Shown here: positions 10,726 through 21,398 of the stretch, piece after piece | Position numbering within the stretch: position 1 is the first letter of the stretch | How the letters are laid out: every line of letters starts with the position of its first letter | NCBI GenBank assembly: GCA_031216915.1 | Contig: CM062292.1 | Span: 74,010,956-74,074,955, forward strand | Length of the DNA stretch: 64,000 bases | Direction: 5' to 3' | From: Pictodentalium vernedei | Taxonomy: Eukaryota; Mollusca; Scaphopoda; Dentaliida; Dentaliidae | Notes under the pieces: model-generated | Told to the model about the DNA's origin: nothing | Seen by the model: the letters and a program-made list of their open reading frames with translations, nothing else | Databases searched by the model: none | Position numbers and translations under genes: made by a program

Positions 10726-11598
10726 GCAAATGGGTCCTGGAAACCACATTACATACTACTTCTGATCGATTAGGTAGCAAACTCCAAGCAGTGTTGTCTC
10801 CCCTCGTTCGATGGTTCACTGCAAAACGTAGTTCAATCTGCCAGATTCTTATACCTTATACAGCGTGTGATGTAGGTTCTTGAATTGGCATTAAGACACA
10901 TTTTAAATTGCTCTGATTTAATTTCCCTAAAAAAGAATTTTCAAAAATACTTCTTGAATCAACGAGAAATCGAAGAAAGTGGAATAAATATAATTAGCGT
11001 ATGAAGACACCCGGCATCCCGTACAATTTGTAAGTAAAGGCACATGTTGTCAGATGAATCGCAGAGAAGGGTTTTTAAAAACTGTTTTTCTAGACTTGTC
11101 GAAAATCAATTCAGGAGAGGGTAGGTAAATCCAATTCTAGGATCTTCTGCAAAGTTTTATAGTATGACCCATATAATGTGTTTCCACATGATGCGCGTAC
11201 ACTGCGCACAAAGGCGGTGGAATTTGGAGGGGGGAGGGGAGTGGGGGGGGGGGGACACGTGCCCCTCCACTTTTTTCCACAGACCTGTTGTGCGGTTACA
11301 CAATGAGTTATAAACGGGCTCAAACAAACGTGTCAAAATACAAACATTCCTGTAATATATTACTTGTAAATCTAAAAAAAAACATTTGGAATTCTAACTT
11401 GGGTCGCTTCGGTCCGTTCCTTCTACTTCAACCATCTTCCAACCCAAAGGCAAGCCTTCGGGTTGGGCGATGATGAAAGTAGAAAAAAATGAACACGGCA
11501 GTGACCACACCGCGGCATGCTCATCTAAACGAGAGACTATAGTGTGTCATGGTATATTTATCAAAAAATGATCGTAATTTTTCACCCACTGGGTCGTA
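10726..11598. other. Gene-free spacer with dispersed repeat
   Basis: Positions 10911-11030 repeat the first 110 bases of the window in the same orientation. A poly-G tract lies at 11243-11254. No gene is supported. Confidence 0.5.
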
Positions 11599-13632
11599 AG
11601 TAGTAGGCGATGTAGTAACCGTGTCCTATTGGCAGGATCTCATGCAGGATCTCATGTGACGCCATAGTCACGTGACCCAGTGGCGCCATGTTGTGTTATG
11701 GTCACCAGCGTGAGAGGCCATCTTGTGACGTCATCCCCGTAGTGATGGATGATGTGAGTGCGCATGCGCAGCTAGTGTTGTTAGGGTGATGCTTGTTTCC
11801 GTCGTCCATTTTATATACTGGAGGCTGTCATCTTGGTAGCACTTGGTTGCTATGTGACTCAAAGCTTATAATAGGACAGGGGTATGTTCGAAGGGTACGT
11901 TCCTTTGTACAAGAGGAATTTCTCGATTCGCAGAATTACCACAAACAACCCGACAATTTGTACTGTTTCGAATTCTTTCAGAATTATCTGCTTCTATCTA
12001 TATGTGTAATAGTCTTCGTCTACCCAACCATGTTCGTTTGTCCTGGAGTTTACTCTAGTAGAGTAGAAGAGCCTATCAGCTGGAACAACTTTGCTTATTA
12101 CCATATTTAGCTTTTCTGGTCAGTTCTTGTTAGTTCTGACCATATTCCAAGTACTCTTGTTGATTCATTTATCTAGATCACCCAATCAGTTCACTTTACT
12201 GGCGCTAACTCACCAATCAGTTTGATTGATTTCCCACAATCTATATTTCTCGATCGGCAATTGCTCTAAAGCTCATTTGCTCGATGGGCTTCGAGTCGTT
12301 CGAGCAGTATGTGCGAGTCACTCGACATAAGACGGAATCCCACTTATGGCATCCCTTTTGTGGAATCCCGTTTTTGAAAATGACGAATCCCTGTGGCATC
12401 CTTTTGTGGAATCCCATTTGTGGAATCCCTTTTTTGAAAATGTCTGGCCTTAGGCACCCCCTTTTCTGAAATGAGGCTAAGAGTCGTATGTGCCAGTAAC
12501 TCGAATGGGCACTTACTCGTTAGCTCATTTGCTCGATGGACTTCGAGTCATTCGAGCTGTATGTGGAGTCACTTGATCGAGCAATTGCTCTAAAGCTCAT
12601 TTGCTCGATGGGTTTCGAGTCGTTCGAGCAATTGCTCATGGAGCAATTACTCTCTTGGCTCTTTAGTTTATTAGGGAAAATCATCCGTTTCTAGGTATCC
12701 TACCTACAGAATCCCTTTTTGGAAAACGTCGGGGTTAGCAGAATCCCTTTTTTTCTGAAATGAGTCGAAGCGTCATATGTGCGAGTCACTCGAAAGAGCA
12801 ATTACTCGTTAGCTCATTTGCTCGATGGGATTCGAGTCGTTCGTGCAATATGTGGAGTCTCTCGATCGAGCAGTTGCTCTAAAGCTCATTCGAGCAATGA
12901 CTTTTCAGTAACTACTCGATAGCTTATTGGCTTTGGGAATGATATAGGCTTTTGTTATACAGAGGGGAGGTAACTCTGTCTATAGATTGTGGGAAATCAA
13001 GCAATCTGATTGGTTAGTTAGCGCCAGTAAAGTGAACTGATTGGGTGATCTAGATAAATGAAACAACAAGAGTACTCGGAATAGGGCCAGAACCAACAAG
13101 GACAGTCCAGAAAAGCTAAATATAGTGATAATAAGCAAAGTTGTTCAAGCTGATAGGCCCTTCTACTCTACTAGAGTATACTCCAAGACAAACGAACATG
13201 GTTGGGTAGACGAAAACTATTGCACAGATAGATAGAAGCAGAAAATTCTGAAATAATTCGAAATTGTACAACTTGTCGGGTTGTTTCTGGTAATTCTACG
13301 AATCGGGAAATTACTCTTTTACAAAGGGACATACCCTCCGAACATATCCCTGTCCTATTATAAGCCTTTGGGTCACATAGCAACCACTTGCTACCATAGA
13401 AACCAAGATGGTGACCTCCAGTATACAAAATGGACGACGGAAACACGTATTCCCTAACTACACGGGCTGCGCATGCACACTCACATCACTCATCACTGTG
13501 GGGATGACGCCACAAGATGGCCTCTCACGCGGGTTACCATGACAACACAACATGGCGCCACTGGGTCACGTGACTATGACGACACATGAGATCCTGCCAA
13601 TAGGGCACGGTTACCACATCTCCTACTACTGC
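11599..13632. mobile_element. Foldback transposable element with ~650-bp arms
   Basis: The left arm (11599 to about 12245) and right arm (about 12985-13632) are inverted copies. Outer ends are AGTAGTAGGCGATGTAGTAA and the complement of the matching CCTACTACT end. Both arms contain GTGACGTCAT/ATGACGCCAC, GCGCATGCGCA, a TTCCGTCGTCC block, TATAATAGGACAGGG and ACCCAATCAGTTCACTTTAC. The divergence between arms is modest, so they may still pair. The centre (about 12246-12985) holds repeated GCTCATTTGCTCGATGGG and TTCGAGTCGTTCGAGCA units and GGAATCCCTTTTTGAAAA units. No transposase is seen. Solo arms occur at 1970, 10385 and 58330. Confidence 0.8.
12246..12985. repeat. Irregular repeat centre of the foldback element
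   Basis: A block containing CTCATTTGCTCGATGG, then TTCGAGTCGTTCGAGC and GAGCAATTGCTC (itself palindromic), is repeated about four times between 12250 and 12900. It is interleaved with GGAATCCC-TTTTTGAAAA blocks at 12345-12470 and 12705-12760. The repeats vary in spacing, so this is not a simple satellite. Confidence 0.7.
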
Positions 13633-15599
13633 GTACCATAGTAACCTTTAAAATTTGTGGTCCTCAACTTTTGTCGTGCTTCCGCAGGCTCTGACTGTGC
13701 ACGAGCACACATGTACATCTTGGCTTTCCATTTTCAATGGTAAACCTTTAGAAATGTCACCATGAATTTACAGTCAGAATATATATAAAGCATGCACTCG
13801 ATGTCTGTTCTAAAAACAAAGGTTCGGGCTGACACCAGTTGTGAATTGTGAATGTGTACGAATTCCCCTTCAGCAGATGGACTGATAGCCAGTCAAGAAG
13901 CTCAAAGAATGCACAGCAACAGCAACGCTAAAAGATGTGTCATCTGCCAGTACCCATAAAGAGACATATGGCGTTCTTTGAAGTTTTGTTGCGCTTTCAA
14001 CCAAAGTGGCCGATACGTCGGATGTGTTTACAAAGGCATGCATGCGAAAATTTGACGCACTGCTTCTGAATGAAAATGTTCGTCGATCGACTCGCTTTTG
14101 CCTCGTACTGCAGTTTTTAAAACTAGTTATGACTTATTAAATGGGCTGAAATGAACCATTAGCATTTATGGCAATTTGCCAGTTGGGTACACTATTTGGA
14201 ATTCTATAGCCATATAGGAGTTTCAGGTGTGTATAAAGTACATCATATCGGAAATGAGCCCATAACACAATAAATCGTATGGTTTCACTCAGGGGCGGGG
14301 TGTGGGGGGGGGGGGGGATATAACGTCAGCGCCAGATAACACGACTGGACTAGACATCAGATAAAACTTCTGATTTTTATGGCCTGGGCGACTATGTTAT
14401 GATGTCAGAGCGACGCTACCAGGACGCAAATGACGCCAACAGTTAACCAACACGTCATTGTGCGGCATCACGTGGATTGTGAAGACAACGCCCACGGACG
14501 TCTCTGCTGTGACATTACCAATGACGCCATCGTGACTTTTCTTTAACATTGTCAGAAGTGCAATGATGGCAATTCACCGATGGCATCACAAATGACATCA
14601 TTGATACCCAAGGCACTAATACATCAAAGGTGTTTGCTGTTATAATGAGAAATATCCGCCGAACACTATACGCACATTATAGCCATTCAAATGTTGGTAA
14701 CTTCATTTTTTCCCATTTCGTCCAAACCTTTAGACTCCCATGGCACCTCACCCGAACGAGCCCCACGGGGGCATTAATCGGTAAGTTTGGAGATCCAGCA
14801 TTCTGGGTGGGGGGGGGGGGGGGCAACATTTCAATCATGGGTCATGGGTCGCGATGCGTGGATTATCCGACGCGTGCAGCATCGAGTTAGGGCGAGTAGG
14901 TTACTAGAGGCAGAATTCCATCTCGTTGTCGGGTTCCGGGGTCTCCTTGGGGGGAAATTTTGGAAAATGAAAGGTTAGTGTGACCTCCGGCTTCTTTGCA
15001 CATGACTTCACTTTCCAGCCAAAATATTCTCGCATCTGTATTCAAACGGTTTCCAGAGCACTGTGTACAGGGTACGGCATATCGTACCTGCACATAGAAC
15101 ACATTAGAACTCAGGGGACGATAGATTGCCCGCGATGAAACACGGATGTCCACAACAACGGGTTGCTGAAGTCCGTATGTGTTTTCGCAGATAATATCGT
15201 TTTCCTTGAACTCTGTGTTGGGAGCTACGAAAAATAAGATGGGGGGGGGGGGGGGGTGACGCGTTGGATTCGCCCCTCCCCTGGATCCACCCATGGGCAT
15301 CTAAATGGGGGGCGATAAGGTGGAGTTCAGGAGAAATAATGCAAACGGCGGGGGAAAGAGTGGACCCCCGGTGGCTTCTTTGCACAAGACTACGCTTTCC
15401 AGCCAAAATAATCTCGCAGTTTTAGTCCAGACTCATGCAAGGTTTGTAATAAGGAAGTGATCTTAAAATAGAGATGGGTTGTTTTTCGGTTTGGTTTCGG
15501 TTTTTGTGAGAAACCTTTTAACCCAATCGCAAAATTCAGCAAAACAACGACCGAATGATTTTACTGTGTTCGTGCATAGCCTGTTCAAACAAATCTTAC
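13633..15599. other. Gene-free stretch with small repeats and poly-G
   Basis: No coding region is supported. A direct repeat GGCTTCTTTGCACATGACTT, continuing CACTTTCCAGCCAAAATA, appears at 14989-15030 and again at 15371-15418. Poly-G tracts lie at 14304-14318, 14809-14823 and 15241-15256. A half copy of hairpin family A ends at 15120. The part at 14390-14600 has many ATGACGCCA/GACGTCAT-like words, but I could not build a repeat unit from them. Confidence 0.5.
15086..15120. mobile_element. Half copy of hairpin element family A
   Basis: Only the right arm is present: GCACATAGAACACATTAGAA continuing to CTCAGGGGACG at 15120. A short ATCGT lies a few bases to the left where the left arm should begin. 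This looks like loss of one arm of the palindrome, a common fate of perfect hairpins in replication. Confidence 0.7.
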
Positions 15600-16112
15600 T
15601 TGGCCTGCAAGGTATATCGATAAATCGATATATACCACTATTTAAACCAATATCGATTGAATACCGGTGTAATTACAAAAATATCGGTTTATCGTCATTA
15701 TTTATTTACCCACAATTTAATTTTCAAGAAGTCCTGAGTTTTTAACTGTTGCTCCGAATGAATAATATTATCGCTTTACCCAAGGAATACGCCCATGTAA
15801 TATACAATTTCAGCAGTTGAAAAAATAATTTTCAAAAATTTCAACAAAACTATATCATGTGACCCCCCTCATTGGAACGAGCTCGATGAGCTCGTTCCAG
15901 TGAGGGGTCACATGATATTGTCTTGTAGAAATTTTTGAAAACATTTGATAAACTAATATTTAAAATAATAAATTTTGATATCGTCTGCGTTGGATAAAGG
16001 TTTTTCGAACCGCATCATCAAGGCATGCTCATTTGTCCCGACTGTGATTCCTCGAGTCTCGATTGTGGTACTTTATGTTCAGATATCTGAATAGTTTTCG
16101 ATATACCGGTAC
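15600..16112. mobile_element. Second, inverted copy of the composite hAT MITE
   Basis: Reverse complement of 7426-7996. One end retains TTGGCCTGCAAGGTATATCG (compare TAGGCCTGCACGG in copy 1). The other end stops at GATATACCGGTAC near 16112, so about 70 bases including that terminus are missing. The internal family C MITE sits at the same position as in copy 1. Confidence 0.8.
15772..16000. mobile_element. piggyBac-like MITE family C, copy 2 (in hAT)
   Basis: Contains the family C hairpin (GACCCCCCTCATTGGAACGA and CTCGTTCCAGTGAGG), GATATCGTCTGCGTTGG and degraded termini. It is orthologous in position to the insertion at 7596-7819. Confidence 0.8.
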
Positions 16113-17162
16113 ATGTTTCGCTTTTCTGATCAACTGAAAAATTCCAGACAACCGAATCTAATTGATACCATAAACATTCCTTTGCTTTGAATAAAAAAGA
16201 TATAGAGCACATAAAATTTGATTACGTATAGTCTAATTCGCGTTGCGTATTTTCGTTGCTTTTCAAAACGAAACTATGAACTACTATCACGCCGGAAGTC
16301 GAACATTCTCAATGCTTTGATATAAATAAAGTATTGTCAATACCTGCCATTTAGGAGTTTGTATAGTTGAGTTATCCGTCAGGAAATAGGTGAACTATAA
16401 AGTAGGGATGCGGACCGGACCGCAAAAGAAACGGTACGATCCGCGGTCTAGGGGCGGACTGGACAGGACCACCGTCATTGGACCGCTTTGGACCGGCCCA
16501 CACATGGCGGTCCGGTACTGGACCGGTTCGCAGACTTTAATACATAGATGTATGTCTAGCTTTAGCACTGGGGTTATCTGGAACAGAAATCCGAAGCTCC
16601 AATCACCAGTCAATAGACTCAATACACAGTCTCGTAAATGTCTGGTCATCTGGTGTAAGATCTCATAACAGCTCGTCAGATAATTATTTGAGTACCGCCT
16701 CTGTCTTTTGATTCCACCGACTTCAGAGAATGCCCTGATTGGAACGCGCTTGGTTAAGTAACAAACTAACAATCTTCAATCACGACGATGTCACATGGGG
16801 AAGTAGGATGGGAGAATGAAGGACATGTGGTTAGGGGGAGACTCAAAGGAGAGGGTTATTGTGCTAATCGGAGAGATTGTGAAGAATGGGACAAGGGATG
16901 TCATCAAACAGTTCGTCTCCGAGTGTTGGGAGGAGAGGAGAAGCGTGGGAATAGGGAGGCAGTTGGGTGTGCAGGTTGTAACCAAGGCCTTCTCATCCGA
17001 GAACCGCGACAAATCAGCGGCTGGCCAAAGTGTTATTCACATGGCAAAGGTTCACTGACATGAGTGTTGGGCCGTTGGCAGATGTCAGATGGTCCCAAAT
17101 AAATCATTTGTAATTCTCTAACTGTACCTACCGGCCGTTTGTTTAAAATATAGCATAACCAG

Positions 17163-17640
17163 TTGTCAAAATTTAAAATAATAATGGAGCCTCCCAGAGA
17201 GTCGAATGCTACTCAATTTTGTGAAATTAGTAAATCGCCCAGTAATTCTAATACAGCGACAAGTACAGGAACGATACCAAAACACAGGATACTACGGGAT
17301 TCGCACCTGGCAAAATATTCTTTCCCAGTATATAGGTATCTGTATTCAGAATGCAATGATACAGCTTGTGTTTTTGGGTGCGTAAAATGTGAGGAAAAAA
17401 TAAAGAAAGGTGGTGGTGGCCAGTCCAACTTAAATAACATTTTAAGAGGCAGCATAAAGACATTTTCGATACAGTGATTGAACCACCAACCAAAAGACAC
17501 ACGTCCATGTTGAACTGTGTAAAAAAGACATCCTCAACTGCATCATAATCCGAATCTATCCCGCTTCCAAAAGGAATTTCAGTCGGGGAATCGGAGATCG
17601 GGTCACAAAAATACTACAAGAAAGATAGTCATCGATACGC
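17163..17640 (+). pseudogene. hAT transposase N-terminal part (BED-finger-like)
   Basis: An open stretch (ATG near 17184) encodes MEPPRESNATQFCEIS, then KYSFPVYRYL, then CVFGCVKCEEKIKKGGG and QSNLNNILR. A CxxC pair followed by a small basic stretch and (T/Q)SNL..HL is the layout of BED zinc fingers, which bind transposon ends in hAT enzymes. The expected histidine pair is altered. The frame stops near 17477. In another frame the following sequence still looks coding (EPPTKRHTSMLNCVKK) until about 17640. Frameshifts and stops make it non-functional. Confidence 0.65.
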
Positions 17641-17672
17641 GCAATATAAATGGAATCTCGCTGAGATGATAT

Positions 17673-17740
17673 CATCCCCTGAGTTCCAATGTGTTCTCTG
17701 TGCCTGAAGGCACAGAGAACACATTGGAGCTCAGGGGACG
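17673..17740. mobile_element. Hairpin element family A, 68 bp, perfect 4-bp duplication
   Basis: Starts CATCCCCTGAGTTCC and ends CTCAGGGGACG. The arms meet at GTGCCTGAAGGCAC. It is exactly 68 bp and flanked on both sides by ATAT (17669-17672, 17741-17744). It interrupts the hAT relic: the left flank TGGAATCTCGCTGAGATGAT is paralogous to an uninterrupted stretch at 18872-18895, which supplies the empty-site comparison. Confidence 0.9.
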
Positions 17741-18000
17741 ATATGTTCAGATATTCAGACTGTATCTAGAGGACAACTGCCTTATTTTCGAAGTGGTTCA
17801 TGACTTCATCTTATCAAGGAAGCTATTCCATTGAGTTATCCCCGCCCCAACTCCTTGTGAGAAACACGATACTGAAGCAGTGACTGTTCACTGTGGTAAA
17901 CAGGTTCTGCTTAGCTGGTATAATATGACCCAGTTATAACAGGACCCAGTGGCCAATGCCTAACGTGGAATACCCCTTCACACCTTCCAACGCCACCGAT
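17741..18000 (+). pseudogene. hAT transposase fragment, middle region
   Basis: Right after the hairpin insertion the plus strand, read across shifting frames, contains a GQLPYFRSG stretch followed by an IKEAIPLSYP-like stretch. That order resembles the region after the BED finger in hAT transposases, where a conserved V-E-GF-LI...P.Y..P stretch is expected. Stops and shifts are frequent. Similarity is weak and assigned mainly by context. Confidence 0.4.
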
Positions 18001-18870
18001 ATTTTCATTTAATACCACTGATATTCTAATCTTAATTTATTAACAACTTAGTCTTTACAAAATGAAATAAAGCAAATAAGCTGCCTATTTAAGATTATCT
18101 TGAGTGTTAAGTCAATGTAAGATGTATTCAAGCTGATCATATTAGCTTTTTTCCTTCTTTTTCTCCATTTATCAGTGCTGCAGCTCTTCCTTCGTTTTCC
18201 TTTCCTTGTTAATTTAATTTGAAGTTTAAACAATCTCGCATATCGTTGCCTGGCGGTCGAGGCTGTCTTCCTGCACTCCGCATTTGAATTCCATCAAAGT
18301 CTCCCGTCTATTTGTGTTGCGCCAGATCAGGGGGCTGCGTCCTTACACTTGAGTGTGATTGTATAGGGGTGAGGGTGTGGGAAATGGTGAGAGGCTATGT
18401 GTGAGAGAGGGAGAGTTGAGCGTGTGTGATAGAGAGATATTGTGTAATGGTCTGTGAGTGTGTTGTTTTTGTTAACCAATTGATGTGATGCTTAACTTGT
18501 CGGCCACTTGATGTACAATCGCAGCAGCTTAGTTTAACTTATGCACAATGGCGGGGGGGGGGGGGGGTGTGGTGGAGGGGGGGGGGTCTAGGCCTGCAGG
18601 CGACGATATGCGAGATGCTCCACTGATTAGTACCACCTACATGGGTAATGTTTTAAATTGTTAGGGAAACGACTTACATAAGCTTAAGCTTTCTGTCAAA
18701 TCCCTCTTTTACACAGCAACAAACTTTCTTGCTTTTACTTGTTTCGTGTATAATATATATAATATACTAATACTGTATCTTGTGTTGTTCAGATTTTTTG
18801 TTACCCAACTGTTATTGTCAAATGTATTTACTTATCAACTATTGAATAAATATTGTTTAAACTAAACGGA
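18001..18870. other. Gene-free interior of the hAT relic
   Basis: No coding similarity is seen. G/T-rich patches (GTGTGTGAGAGAGGGAGAG near 18400) and poly-G tracts at 18553-18567 and 18575-18586 are present. Probably insertion or decay within the transposon. Confidence 0.5.
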
Positions 18871-19135
18871 ATCTCGCTGAGATAATATTTGCAGATATCA
18901 GCCTGTATCTATAAGGAATGACTCTGGATCTCTACAGTACTCTTACACATTAAATATCAGATCCATAGTTAATTCGAGAGACACAATAGACAATGAGATC
19001 ACAGAACTATACGACGATAGGAAAGCTACAGTGCAGAAACTATTTGAAAACAAGCCAAGACCAATACCGGGCCTGGACCTGCGTCGCTGCATGCAATTAA
19101 TCACAGAGATGAACAGACTTCAAAGTATCGGCAAA
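18871..19135 (+). pseudogene. hAT transposase fragment, second middle piece
   Basis: It begins with GGAATCTCGCTGAGATAATA, a paralogue of 17651-17672. It continues with an open stretch that includes IVNSRDTIDNEITELYDD and RKATVQKLFENKP. The pattern (S)R.T(L/I)..EI..LY...K..V is characteristic of the hAT segment just before the catalytic core. It lies in order between the BED piece and the DDE piece. The duplicated start suggests two transposon fragments were joined here. Confidence 0.55.
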
Positions 19136-19149
19136 CAGGAAGTGGCCGC

Positions 19150-19437
19150 ACGGCAGATCTGAAAATTAGATACACGATACAACTCATCATTATGAAGCAG
19201 CAGACCAAATCTAAAATCATTTCCTTTAATAGAAGCCATGAAAACTTTGACGGAAGATTTGTTTCGGACGGACTGACGGACGGAGTCGAGCGGCAGATCT
19301 GAAAATTAGATACACGATACAACTCATCATTATGAAGCAGCAGACCAAATATAAAATCATTCCCTCTCATAGAAGCCAAGAAAACTTTGACGGAAGATTT
19401 GTTTCGGACGGACTGACGGACGGACGGAGTCGAGCGG
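19150..19437. repeat. Tandem duplication of about 138 bp
   Basis: Two adjacent copies of a unit start GGCAGATCTGAAAATTAGAT and end near CGGACGGACTGACGGACGGA. They differ at a handful of bases (for example CAAATCTAAAATC against CAAATATAAAATC). Small GGAC repeats close each unit. The duplication interrupts the transposase reading. Confidence 0.85.
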
Positions 19438-19499
19438 TTACTAGACCTGCTCTGCCGCTGGCGACGCAGGTAAAAAACATCACATACTACAAGGCAATG

Positions 19500-19725
19500 C
19501 ATTCATATATCAGTTTGACCGTATATTTCATTTCAAATTCATGGTAATTAGAGAGTGTTAGACTTGGAGCTGTATCTTTTCCCGGAGAACACTCGGGGAA
19601 AAGTATCGCTGACAACGTTATGGAAATGTTGGACACATTGGAGCTGCTGAGAGACATTTTAGTAGCGGCAACATTGGACAGTGTCAGTTCGAACATCAAA
19701 TGTTGCAGACTTCTTACATGTTGAA
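19500..19725 (+). pseudogene. hAT transposase fragment, catalytic-core start
   Basis: In one frame the strand reads YISLTVYFISNSW, a stop, then VRLGAVSFPGEHSGKSIADN and VMEMLD, and a little later ATLDSVSSNIKCC. The order (Y..(V/L)TAHFI....)...FP..HTG.NIA......(T)TD..SN(I/V) is the well-known start of the hAT DDE domain. Here the last acidic position is present within TLDSVSSN. The following stretch is frameshifted and the C-terminal dimerisation region is not found. Confidence 0.65.
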
Positions 19726-19964
19726 CGATTACCCAATGTTTCAGATATAGGCCAAAATGTCGAGAACATGGTAGTTGTTTTAGTGGTTTCGTAATTCCAA
19801 TGGGTAATGGTATATTGCTAGTGACAATGACTGATGTCAGACAAGGTAGCGAATTAGGAATTACCATGTCAAGTTATCAACTAACTAAAAATTGCAAATC
19901 GCGATATAATTGACAATATCTAACTCCAAGTCACTACATCCAATACCGAATACCGGTACGCATA

Positions 19965-20219
19965 CAGTATGTGGAGAGTGTATTATCACTAAATCACCCG
20001 CAGAGTGGAGATTCCACCCGAGAAATAATTGCAAATTTATTGCAAGGCATAACCAGCACCAGCAAAGTTTCAGCCAATGGACCTCCGTGTTAAACCCGGA
20101 GGTCCATTGGCTGAAACATTGCTTGTGTTTTTGTCGATATGTACAAAATTTGAAAGTTATAGCTTGGGTGATAACTCCACTCCGCGGGTGATTTAGTTAC
20201 AATCCACTCTCCACATGTG
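19965..20219. mobile_element. TA-flanked MITE family H, copy 1
   Basis: Terminal repeats are CAGTATGTGGAGAGTG and the complement of CACTCTCCACATGTG. TA precedes the left end. The central hairpin has arms GTTTCAGCCAATGGACCTCC and its mirror. It interrupts hAT sequence whose uninterrupted equivalent is near 57495-57540 on the other strand. The second copy is at 34453-34709. Confidence 0.8.
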
Positions 20220-20270
20220 ACCAATCATCTGAAATATGTCAGGTGCCAGTGCTAAGAACAAAACGTTTTT

Positions 20271-20396
20271 GTGCCGAAAGACTTGGAGCATTTGTACAAT
20301 CTATCTTTAAGTTCTTAACCCAATCATACACTATATGATATGATTGGGTTAATAACTAAAAGATGGATAGTGCAAATGCTCCAAGTCTTTCAGCAC
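20271..20396. repeat. Large hairpin in hAT 3' region
   Basis: The left arm GTGCCGAAAGACTTGGAGCA continues to AACCCAATCATA. The mirror starts TATGATTGGGTT and returns to TGCTCCAAGTCTTTCAGCAC. One arm is also present at about 57375-57465. Non-coding and probably subterminal structure of the transposon. Confidence 0.75.
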
Positions 20397-20407
20397 TAAT
20401 AACATTT

Positions 20408-20497
20408 AGTCTGTAGTTCCCATTTCCGCTACCCTCCACATGCTATATGACATATAGCATGTGCAGGTTAGCGGGAAACGTGAACTCCATACAGACT
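20408..20497. repeat. Second hairpin in hAT 3' region
   Basis: Arms AGTCTGTAGTTCCCATTTCC and CACATGCTATATG mirror CATATAGCATGTG and GTGAACTCCATACAGACT. A third, smaller hairpin (TGTGTTAAAATCTTA / TAAGATTTTAACACA) follows at about 20738-20788. The outermost, 20872-20928, joins two TAGGGATG ends. Confidence 0.75.
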
Positions 20498-20928
20498 CCA
20501 CAGTGAGTCACGGTCACAAGTTGTAAGCACGGTTATTCGCTCTCTGACCTCTCTATAATGATAGATATGAGAAGATATTTCAAAATATACTACACATTTC
20601 CACAACGTGCATACAATGTATTAAATAACATGCCCGGAGTTACCAAGCTTGCCCCTCAGATGGCAGTAACTTGATGCTTTCTTTAACACAAACGCGTATA
20701 ACAATGCATTAATTATAAAATATCTTCAATAAACCAAATGTGTTAAAATCTTAATCTGGTATTACCAAAAGTAAGATTTTAACACATTTCACTTCATTTA
20801 AGGTATTTTATATGGAACCGGTCAACCTAGAGTTGGACCGGACCGGACTGGACCACCTCTCCCCTTCATAGTAGGGATGTGGACCGGACCGGATCGCCAG
20901 TGTTGGTGCGGTCCGGTCCGCATCCCTA

Positions 20929-21398
20929 GTATGAAGCGATTGACGGTAAACGTCATCGCCGTCTCTCCCTTTCGCTTCACGTGCGTTTATTGTTCGGTAA
21001 AGCTACGTGGGGTTACGTCATCAATATGGAAAACAAGAACACATCTTAATACCAATCTAGTTCCAGAAATAAACCCATATTCTTGAAAGTAGTCTCACCA
21101 GCTTGGTGAAAAATCCTCTATGCTGCAGCGCAACCAATCAAAGAACAGTGATATCGCCACTGACCGACCCATCGACGAAACGCGATGCATTAAACAATAT
21201 GGTTAGCAATCTGGTGTTCAAAATAATGTGTGATTGCGGTATGGACAGTGTTGGCCACATTTAGTTGTTTTGATTAATTCTCAAGTCAGGTGTTAAAGTA
21301 TTTGGTTCCCTGATCGAAAACAAAAAAGGAACCAAAATACCTGTACATGTTCAGAACCAGGACAACGTGCCGGAAAAGAGACTGTGAAAAGCTCTTAA
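20929..21398. other. Gene-free spacer
   Basis: No coding region is supported. A short inverted repeat (GTATTTGGTTCC / GGAACCAAAATACC, about 21297-21340) is the only structure seen. Confidence 0.5.

Larger units (their letters stand above)
16403..20928 (+). mobile_element. Decayed hAT transposon with TAGGGATG termini
   Basis: The left end TAGGGATGCGGACCGGACCG starts at 16403. The right end CGGTCCGGTCCGCATCCCTA finishes at 20928. The flanking octamers CTATAAAG and GTATGAAG agree at 6 of 8 positions, consistent with an aged 8-bp hAT duplication. Between the ends lie, in order, a BED-finger-like coding piece, transposase middle pieces and a DDE-domain piece, all on the plus strand and all broken. 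A cluster of large hairpins follows at 20271-20928. Nested insertions are a 68-bp hairpin (17673-17740) and a TA-flanked MITE (19965-20219). A shorter relative lacking the coding part is at 57375-57997, reversed. Confidence 0.75.

Noticed and set aside
16816-17058. 80-codon open stretch (MKDMWLGGDSKERV) as a hAT accessory gene
   Set aside because: No recognisable domain, overlaps another open frame, and no copy exists in the derivative at 57.4-58.0 kb.
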